DNA from: an uncultured Lachnospiraceae bacterium
GTDB taxonomy: Bacteria > Bacillota > Clostridia > Lachnospirales > Lachnospiraceae
Reading direction: 5' to 3'
Assembly: GCA_910588285.1 (NCBI GenBank)
Contig: CAJUQB010000080.1
Coordinates: forward strand, 1-20,663
Length of the DNA stretch: 20,663 bases
In this document: in pieces, positions 15,284-20,663 of the stretch
Position numbering within the stretch: position 1 is the first letter of the stretch
Layout: each line of letters begins with the position of its first letter
The notes under the pieces: generated by a model
Seen by the model: the letters and a program-made list of their open reading frames with translations, nothing else
Told to the model about the DNA's origin: nothing
The model's database searches: none
Program-made: the position numbers and the translations under genes

Positions 15284-15338
15284 GAGCATATCCTCCCCGA
15301 AGGGGAAGCTTATATTTCAAGATAAACGGAGCGCCCTC

Positions 15339-16127
15339 ATGACTATTTTACATGATTTGATTGTACTGTTCAACACAACTGAGCCTGGAAAAATCTACCA
15401 TGAAGTGGTACGGATTATGCTGCAGAATCTGTTTCTTCTGCCCACCCTGTCCTTAGAGCAGACAGCCGAGCTGTGCAACACCTCTGTGATCACCATCAAC
15501 CGGCTGCTGAAAAAGATCCAGTGCCCTTCCTTCCGTACCTTCAAACAGCGGCTTCAGGATATTCTGGATGGCTATGGCCGGCATAACCGGGTATTCCCCT
15601 ATGCCCAGCAGCCTATGGATGAATTGAAGGATACCTTTTTTCACCGTTTGCTGGCCGATATTGCAGACCTGGCCAGCCATATTGACCTGGCTGCTGTCGA
15701 GACGATCTGCGGCCTGCTCCATGAGGCAGAGGATATCCATTTTTACTGCGAATTTTCCTCCAGCCACGCCAAGCAGCAGTTTCAGGTGGATCTGGTTTAC
15801 TCCGGCAAGCAGGTCATCAGCCTCTGTGAACCGGCAGACCAGATGGAGGATATGAAGAATCTCACCAGACAGTCTGTGGTAATCACCACCACCCAGGCTG
15901 CCCTGAAGCATTATGCGGACCATCAGAACATGATGAAGGCGGCATCCAAAACGGATGCCGCCATGGTGGCCATTGTCTCCTCCCTGTCCCCGATTCCTTC
16001 CCACTATGCGGATTACACCCTTTCCTACAAGGGCAGCGACACGGCTCTGGACAATTATTTTATTGATATGCTTTTTAATCTGATGTGCATTACTTACCGG
16101 ACGAAATATATTGATCCGCTGTATTAG
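15339..16127 (+). CDS. MurR/RpiR-family regulator
   Basis: A 262-residue regulator with an N-terminal RpiR helix-turn-helix (about residues 35-62, SLEQTAELCNTSVITINRLLK) and a C-terminal SIS-like phosphosugar-binding region (about 110 onward; DIHFYCEFSSSHAKQQFQVD and TRQSVVITTTQAA). The SIS part is diverged. The family normally senses a phosphorylated sugar and controls adjacent catabolic genes. The ATG at 15339 is chosen because GGAG (15328-15331) is 7 nt upstream; the ATG at 15282 overlaps the -10 promoter element. It is divergent from the glycoside operon and is most probably its regulator. Its 3' end forms a hairpin with downstream sequence. Confidence 0.85.
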   Translation: MTILHDLIVLFNTTEPGKIYHEVVRIMLQNLFLLPTLSLEQTAELCNTSVITINRLLKKIQCPSFRTFKQRLQDILDGYGRHNRVFPYAQQPMDELKDTFFHRLLADIADLASHIDLAAVETICGLLHEAEDIHFYCEFSSSHAKQQFQVDLVYSGKQVISLCEPADQMEDMKNLTRQSVVITTTQAALKHYADHQNMMKAASKTDAAMVAIVSSLSPIPSHYADYTLSYKGSDTALDNYFIDMLFNLMCITYRTKYIDPLY

Positions 16128-16157
16128 AAGAGGGGCTGGGCTTCCCCCTTCTAATAC
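16121..16157. terminator. Hairpin between convergent RpiR and permease genes
   Basis: GTATTAGAAG-A-GGGG pairs with CCCCCTTCTAATAC, 14 pairs with one bulged A and an 8-nt loop, and contains the RpiR stop codon. It sits between two convergent genes, so it could terminate both, but there is no T-run on either side. Confidence 0.5.
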
Positions 16158-16168
16158 CTGCGTTCCCT

Positions 16169-18193
16169 TCAATGGTTCCTGACGATCCCATAATAGGTTC
16201 TCGATGTCCCACGGTACACCAGCACATACAGTACCGCAAATATCAGGTAGCTGACTACCGCTGTGACCACAGCCAGCCATGTATTGACCAGGCCGATCAT
16301 CATCATCACCAGCCGCAGCATGGGAAAGGCAAAGGCCATGTGGATCCCGGCCAGGATCAGGGGCAGGAAAAACACTGTCAGCACCTGGGAATTGATACTT
16401 TTCCGGATCTCCCGGTCCGTCATTCCTACCTTCTGCATGATGGCAAACCGCTTCTGATCCTCATACCCTTCCGACACCTGCTTGTAGTAAATAATCAGCA
16501 CCGCGGCAATGGTAAACACCAGGCCCAGCAGCACTCCTAAGAAAAACAGGCCGCCATAGGTAGCATAGAACTCCACCCGGTCTCTTGCAATGCACTCTAA
16601 TTTTATTTTTGGTGCGAAGCCCTGGTTAAGCTTGAGATCATCATGCCTTGCGGAAATCTCTTCCGCAATTTTCTGCATTTCCTCACCGCTGCAGCTAAGA
16701 TCAACGCCATACCAGCAGCGAACACTATAATATTCTTCCCCGTAAATCTCTTTTGCAAATTCATAGATTTCATTCACCTCATCCATAGACGGAACCACCA
16801 GAAACATGGAGCCAAGGATAGAGGCCATGGCGCTTCCCATGGCAGGCCTGCCCTCCTTGGGCTGCTCCTTGACGGTGAAGGTTCCGTAGTCCTTGATTGA
16901 CAATGTATCATATGTGTAGCTTGTTTTCTTACAGAACAGCAGCAGCTCTTGGGGTGCCAGGCTGTACTGGGTGCCCATCATCCTGTTGTAATCCTCCAGG
17001 GGCAGCACATACAGCTCCCGCAGGTTGTTATCCCCCGCCATGTTGAAGCTCTCCAGCTGATTCCGATCCAACACCAGCTGATCGTCAAACAGGTATCCGG
17101 CCAGATACATGTAGCGGTACTCCGTCGTATTCTCTCCTACCAGCCCATGGCTTGCCAGGACCTCCGAGACCATCCCGTTGCTCCTGCCGTATTCCTCCGG
17201 ATCCGAGGAGACTGTCTCCACCACAATATCCCTGGGATACCGCTCCCGCAGCATATCCTCTGTCCCGATAAAAAGACAGGTGGTGGAGGACAGCATCACC
17301 AGCACCATGGTGGACAGGATGCAGATGGATGCCAGGCCCGCACCGTTGCGCTTCATGCGGAAGGCCATGGAGGATACGGACACAAAATGGCTGGTCTTAT
17401 AATAATACTTCTTCCTCTTCTGCAGCAGCCGGCAGAAGGCTACGCTGCCTGTGATAAACAGCAGATAGGTCCCTAAGATCACCATGATGACAGCCACAAA
17501 GAACAACAGCATTGCCGCAATGGGATCCTGGATGGTCACTGCCAGATAATAGGCCCCTGCCACAAGCGCCAGTCCTGCAAGGGCCAAAAGGAGCCTGGCC
17601 TTGGGCGGCTTTTCCCCGGCAGATTCACTGCCAAGAAGCTCCACCGGATTGGCCTTGTAGATCTGCCGTGTGCCATTCAAAAGAAGGATCAAAAAGATCA
17701 CTGCAAACAGCACTGCTGAGCCGCGGATGGATTCCATGGAAATATAGAAATCCATGCTCCCTTCTACCCCAAGCACCTTTACCATGCAAAGCTCCGCCAG
17801 CTTGGAAAAGAGGATGCCGCAGAACAGCCCCGCCGCCAGGGCAATTCCTGCAATGATCACATTTTCCCACAGCAGAACCTGAAACAGGTTCTTTTTTCCC
17901 ATACCCAGGATATTGTAGAGGCCAAATTCCTTCTTCCTCCTGCGGATCAGAAAGGAATTGGTGTAAAACAGGAAAATCACCGCAAAGATACCGATCACCC
18001 AGCCTCCCAGGCCCAAAACCATCTGCATGATCTCACCGCCTCTGACACCGGCCACCTTGGGGCTGTCTGCCAGAAAACGGATAATGTAGTACATCATCAC
18101 CATACCGATGCAGGTCAGAATATAGGGAAGGTAGTTCTTCTTATTCTTGTAAATGCCGGTCAATGCCAGCCTTCGATAAAATCCTCGTTTCAT
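16169..18193 (-). CDS. Second Bce-type ABC permease (FtsX-like)
   Basis: A 674-residue permease with the same plan as the one at 2569-4524: N-terminal helix (YILTCIGMVMMYYIIRFL), the FtsX region with RRRKKEFGLYNILGMGKKNLF, several helices, an extracytoplasmic domain of about 220 residues, and three final helices (FGIMQ-like cytoplasmic loop RFAIMQKVGMTDREI). It should work with the ATPase whose stop overlaps its ATG by 4 bp (ATGA, 18190-18193). The extracytoplasmic domain does not look like that of the first permease, so it probably handles a different peptide. No kinase or regulator gene lies next to it in the window. Confidence 0.9.
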   Translation of the reverse strand: MKRGFYRRLALTGIYKNKKNYLPYILTCIGMVMMYYIIRFLADSPKVAGVRGGEIMQMVLGLGGWVIGIFAVIFLFYTNSFLIRRRKKEFGLYNILGMGKKNLFQVLLWENVIIAGIALAAGLFCGILFSKLAELCMVKVLGVEGSMDFYISMESIRGSAVLFAVIFLILLLNGTRQIYKANPVELLGSESAGEKPPKARLLLALAGLALVAGAYYLAVTIQDPIAAMLLFFVAVIMVILGTYLLFITGSVAFCRLLQKRKKYYYKTSHFVSVSSMAFRMKRNGAGLASICILSTMVLVMLSSTTCLFIGTEDMLRERYPRDIVVETVSSDPEEYGRSNGMVSEVLASHGLVGENTTEYRYMYLAGYLFDDQLVLDRNQLESFNMAGDNNLRELYVLPLEDYNRMMGTQYSLAPQELLLFCKKTSYTYDTLSIKDYGTFTVKEQPKEGRPAMGSAMASILGSMFLVVPSMDEVNEIYEFAKEIYGEEYYSVRCWYGVDLSCSGEEMQKIAEEISARHDDLKLNQGFAPKIKLECIARDRVEFYATYGGLFFLGVLLGLVFTIAAVLIIYYKQVSEGYEDQKRFAIMQKVGMTDREIRKSINSQVLTVFFLPLILAGIHMAFAFPMLRLVMMMIGLVNTWLAVVTAVVSYLIFAVLYVLVYRGTSRTYYGIVRNH

Positions 18194-18954
18194 GCCTGCT
18201 CACCACCTGTCGTAAGAAGTGTCAGAGCATCCGATATCTTCTGATATAGCTCCTGGTTGGTGCTGTTGCCCCGGTAAATCTGATGGAACACCTCGCCGTC
18301 CTTGATAAACAGCACCCGGTCCGCATGGCTGGCCGCCTTGATGGAATGGGTTACCATGAGGATGGTCTGGCCCTCCCGGTTCACCTGGCCGAAGAGATCC
18401 AAAAGCTCATCCGTGGCTCTGGAATCCAGCGCTCCGGTGGGCTCATCTGCCAGCACCAGCTTGGGCTCCATCATCAGCGCCCGCGCTACTGCCACCCGCT
18501 GCTTCTGGCCCCCGGATATCTCATAAGGGTATTTTTTCAGAAGCTCTGTAATCACCAGCTTGGATGCAATGGGGGTTAGCTTCTTTTTCATTTCTTCGTA
18601 GCTTCTGCCTGCCAGCACCATGGGCAGATAGATGTTGTCCTCCACGGAAAAGGTATCCAGCAGATTGAATTCCTGGAATACAAAGCCCAGGTTATCCCGC
18701 CGAAACTCTGCCAGCACGGATTCCTTCACCTTGGAGAGGTCCCGCCCCTCCAGAAGGACAGTTCCTGCCGTGGGCTTATCCAGAGCTGCCAGGATATTTA
18801 AGAGCGTGCTCTTTCCGGAGCCGGACTCTCCCATAATTGCCACATACTCGCCCTGTTCCACCGTAAAATTCACATTCTGCAGAGCCGTAACCTGAGTCCC
18901 GCCAAAACGGGTGGTGTATATTTTCTTCAGATGATTGACTTCTAAGATTGCCAT
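18190..18954 (-). CDS. Second Bce-type ABC ATP-binding protein
   Basis: A 254-residue ATPase: Walker A GESGSGKST (42-50), Q-loop FVFQEFNLLD (Q94), signature ISGGQ (146-150), Walker B LVLADE (166-171), D-loop GALDS and switch VTHS (H203). It energises the permease encoded after it. The start ATG 18954 has AAGGAGG 10 nt upstream. A response-regulator box (19047-19060) precedes it, with TAGAAT-type -10 candidates at 19005-19010 and 18987-18992. The usual BceRS-type genes would be expected upstream; instead, the end of an integrative element is found there. Confidence 0.93.
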   Translation of the reverse strand: MAILEVNHLKKIYTTRFGGTQVTALQNVNFTVEQGEYVAIMGESGSGKSTLLNILAALDKPTAGTVLLEGRDLSKVKESVLAEFRRDNLGFVFQEFNLLDTFSVEDNIYLPMVLAGRSYEEMKKKLTPIASKLVITELLKKYPYEISGGQKQRVAVARALMMEPKLVLADEPTGALDSRATDELLDLFGQVNREGQTILMVTHSIKAASHADRVLFIKDGEVFHQIYRGNSTNQELYQKISDALTLLTTGGEQA

Positions 18955-19046
18955 GCTTTGTCTGCCTCCTTTTTCTTTCTGAACTCATTCTAACAAAAAA
19001 AAGAATTCTAAACCATTGTTTTGGCTTACAATTCTTCTGTCTAATC

Positions 19047-19060
19047 TTACATTCTTGTCA
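19047..19060 (-). promoter_or_regulatory. BceR-type response-regulator box 2
   Basis: TGACAAGAATGTAA on the minus strand, 12 of 14 identical to box 1 (5353-5366) and in the same orientation toward a Bce ATPase gene. It lies about 90 nt before the ATPase start. A partial second copy (GAATTGTAAG) lies 21 nt downstream. Confidence 0.6.
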
Positions 19061-19265
19061 TGTTGGGTGTAAGGTTTGGGGGGGGTACATATCTTCCCAT
19101 AACCTGTTAAAACGTGATAAAACCGCGGTTTTTCGTTTTTTGATCAATGATGTCCCAATGTAAAATCTCACATATTTTCACGTATCTTCCCATATTTTTA
19201 TAGAAAAGTGTTGTAAAATGTGTTGTAAAACTTGGTCTGCTTCATAATCAATGTGTTGTAAAACA
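19061..19265. other. Integrative-element end: integrase arm-type repeats and candidate junction
   Basis: This stretch, which has no gene, lies between the second Bce operon and the integrase. It has an 8-G run (19078-19085), a 12-nt direct repeat TATCTTCCCATA (19090-19101 and 19183-19194), a palindrome AAAACCGCGGTTTT with flanking AAAACG/CGTTTT arms (about 19109-19140, terminator-like), and three direct copies of GTGTTGTAAAA (19208-19218, 19220-19230, 19253-19263). Tn916-type integrases bind short direct repeats of this kind beside int with their N-terminal domain. The element/chromosome junction is probably between about 19061 and 19101, but cannot be fixed from one end. Confidence 0.5.
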
Positions 19266-20498
19266 TTATGCCTGTTTTAGTTGATTTTTCGCGGTTTTCA
19301 GCATTTCCTTTGTCGATCTTTCCCGTGTCACATGGTTGTAAACATCATTTGTCACCTTCGATGACTTGTGCCCCATGAGGTATTGTAAAACCTTTAAATC
19401 CATTCCGTTCTCTGCATTTCTCGTACAGCCTGTATGACGCAACATGTGGGGCGTAAGATATCCAATCTTATGTATAGAATTTTCATTATAGGCCTTTAAT
19501 AATTTTGAAAGCTCATGACGGAACACATCTGCATGGACAAGATGACCTTTGCTGGAATGAAAGATAAAATCCGTAACACCATCAACCACCGTCTCTTTTC
19601 TCGTTATAAAATAATATTTCTTCATTTCATTTAGAATATCATATAGACGTTGGGTCATTGGTACATATCTGATCTCTTTCCCTTTTGTGGGTAAAATATG
19701 ATATCCACACTGTTTATCATTGATATACTTTTCATATTGGAGCTGGTGATTAATTGATATAATCCTTTCCTTCATATCAATATCATTCCATGTTATCCCA
19801 GCAAATTCACTTACCCGACACATAGTATCAATCAAAAATACCAGCTTATGGTACATATCGCCATCAGATCTTTTTGCAAATTCTAATAGGCTTTCCTGTT
19901 CATTTACTGTCAACGCCTCCTTGCGCATCTGGCTTCCTTCAATTTCATCTAATGCTCTCACAGTAGGATTTTTGTCGATAAATTCATCATCAATCGCCAT
20001 GTTAAAAATCGCGGATAATATCTTTCTGTAGAATAAGATTGTACCATATGACAAACCTATTTCCTGTAATTGATGGTAAAATGCTACAATATTGGCTTTC
20101 CTTATTTTCTGGAGGTTCATCTGTCCCAATTCGGCTCCACGTACATGCTTATTATACATAGATGTATAATTCTTTATCGTGTTTTGTGTTAATGGCTTTC
20201 CTTTATATTTCTTCTTTTTAATATAGATATCAAACATTTCATCCAATGTTATATTTCCCTGGATTTCCTTCTCGCCTTCAAGTAATGTCTTTTGGATTTC
20301 TAATTCCTTTTCCCGCAGGGAAACATCCATTTTCCTGCCTGCCGGAATTTTATCCGATGGTAACAGTCTCCAACTGTATACAGAATGTCTTTTTTTATCA
20401 AGGCCAAAATATTGATACTGGTATCGTCCATCGCTTCTCTGGCTTTCCCCTCCTTTCAGTTGTCTCCCTCTATCATCCTTTCTTTTTATGTTAGACAT
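19266..20498 (-). CDS. int: Tn916-family tyrosine integrase
   Basis: A 410-residue tyrosine recombinase close in length to Tn916 Int (405). The N-terminal arm-binding domain matches its pattern (DDRGRQLKGGESQRSDGRYQ, then YSWRLLPSDKIPAGRK). A core-binding SAM-like domain follows (about 82-180), then the catalytic domain with R228 (TMCRVSEF), K272 (PTKGKEIRYVP), H351 and R354 (TPHMLRHTGCT), H377 (LMGHKS) and the nucleophile Y387 (DVYNHVT). All six residues are present, so it should be active in excision and integration. The start ATG 20498 has AGGAAAGGAG upstream. The gene is much more AT-rich than its neighbours, indicating recent transfer. The rest of the element should lie to the right of the window. 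Confidence 0.93.
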   Translation of the reverse strand: MSNIKRKDDRGRQLKGGESQRSDGRYQYQYFGLDKKRHSVYSWRLLPSDKIPAGRKMDVSLREKELEIQKTLLEGEKEIQGNITLDEMFDIYIKKKKYKGKPLTQNTIKNYTSMYNKHVRGAELGQMNLQKIRKANIVAFYHQLQEIGLSYGTILFYRKILSAIFNMAIDDEFIDKNPTVRALDEIEGSQMRKEALTVNEQESLLEFAKRSDGDMYHKLVFLIDTMCRVSEFAGITWNDIDMKERIISINHQLQYEKYINDKQCGYHILPTKGKEIRYVPMTQRLYDILNEMKKYYFITRKETVVDGVTDFIFHSSKGHLVHADVFRHELSKLLKAYNENSIHKIGYLTPHMLRHTGCTRNAENGMDLKVLQYLMGHKSSKVTNDVYNHVTRERSTKEMLKTAKNQLKQA

Positions 20499-20518
20499 TT
20501 CAATGACTCCTTTCCTCT

Positions 20519-20565
20519 AAAAAGAGCCTTAATATGATATATAAATACTATCACATCTAAGGCTC
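20519..20565 (-). terminator. Intrinsic terminator just upstream of int
   Basis: On the minus strand GAGCCTTA (20558-20565) pairs with TAAGGCTC (20524-20531), with further pairing inside (GTGATA/TATCAT), followed by TTTTT (20519-20523). It would end a transcript coming from genes further right, such as an excisionase, and so limits int expression. Confidence 0.65.
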
Positions 20566-20663
20566 AACTTCAATTCTTCCTAATTTATTTCTTTACAGAT
20601 CTTATATCCAATGTTACAGTTCAGAGGTCGGCTTGACCGAAAGAAACCGATGGTATAGACTAT
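20566..20663. other. Window edge upstream of int, no clear gene
   Basis: About 100 bp with no ORF that I can support. Two minus-strand frames are open from the edge; one ends SVKPTSEL-stop near 20617 and the other ends YKICKEIN-stop near 20580. Either could be the tail of the gene served by the terminator at 20519-20565, but there is too little sequence to decide. Confidence 0.3.

Noticed and set aside
15255..15338. Longer start for the RpiR regulator (TTG 15255 or ATG 15282)
   Set aside because: These codons overlap the -35 and -10 of a consensus promoter and so are not transcribed; ATG 15339 has a proper ribosome-binding site.
19078..19085. Run of eight G as a phase-variable tract
   Set aside because: It is intergenic, not within a coding frame, and too far from a clear promoter element to claim switching.

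Overview
The window looks like a chromosomal segment of an anaerobic gut Clostridium-type bacterium, most likely Lachnospiraceae. The evidence is strong AGGAGG ribosome-binding sites, sigma-A promoters, moderately GC-rich low-GC-Gram-positive protein families (Bce-type transporters, Lpl-type sugar ABC systems, MurR/RpiR and AraC regulators), and a Tn916-family integrase that is clearly more AT-rich than everything around it.

Layout. 1-240 (-): start of a P-loop ATPase cut by the window edge. 501-2567 (+): an AraC regulator followed by a uroporphyrinogen-decarboxylase/MtaA-superfamily protein. 2569-6974 (-): a complete Bce-type peptide-sensing/detoxification module (response regulator, intramembrane-sensing kinase, ABC ATPase, FtsX-like permease). 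The response regulator lacks about 12 residues where receiver helix alpha-2 should be. 7021-7347: a long imperfect palindrome bounded by an 8-bp direct repeat, probably a MITE-like element. 7471-8481 (+): membrane-anchored polysaccharide deacetylase. 8524-15123 (-): a six-gene operon (amidohydrolase_2 protein, lipoprotein substrate-binding protein, C-glycoside deglycosidase-like beta and alpha subunits, two sugar-ABC permeases). A MurR/RpiR regulator (15339-16127, +) is divergent from it, with a strong promoter and an inverted-repeat operator. 16169-18954 (-): a second Bce-type ATPase/permease pair without its own two-component system. 19061-20663: the int end of an integrative element.

Most interesting biology. 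The six-gene operon reads as an import-and-cleavage pathway for a C-glycoside-like aromatic compound. A lipoprotein and two permeases bring it in, the paired TIM-barrel and DUF6379-like subunits would cleave the C-C glycosidic bond of a 3-oxo-glycoside, and an amidohydrolase related to gamma-resorcylate decarboxylase could process the aglycone. The sugar-oxidising dehydrogenase usually paired with such enzymes, and the transporter ATPase, are not in the window. One permease carries an unusual 4-helix N-terminal domain.

Regulation. A T-R-ACA-N4-TGTAA box precedes both Bce transporter pairs. The single two-component system here may therefore control both, and one of the boxes is embedded in the last codons and stop of the kinase gene. 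All family assignments are from reading the sequence; no database search was run.
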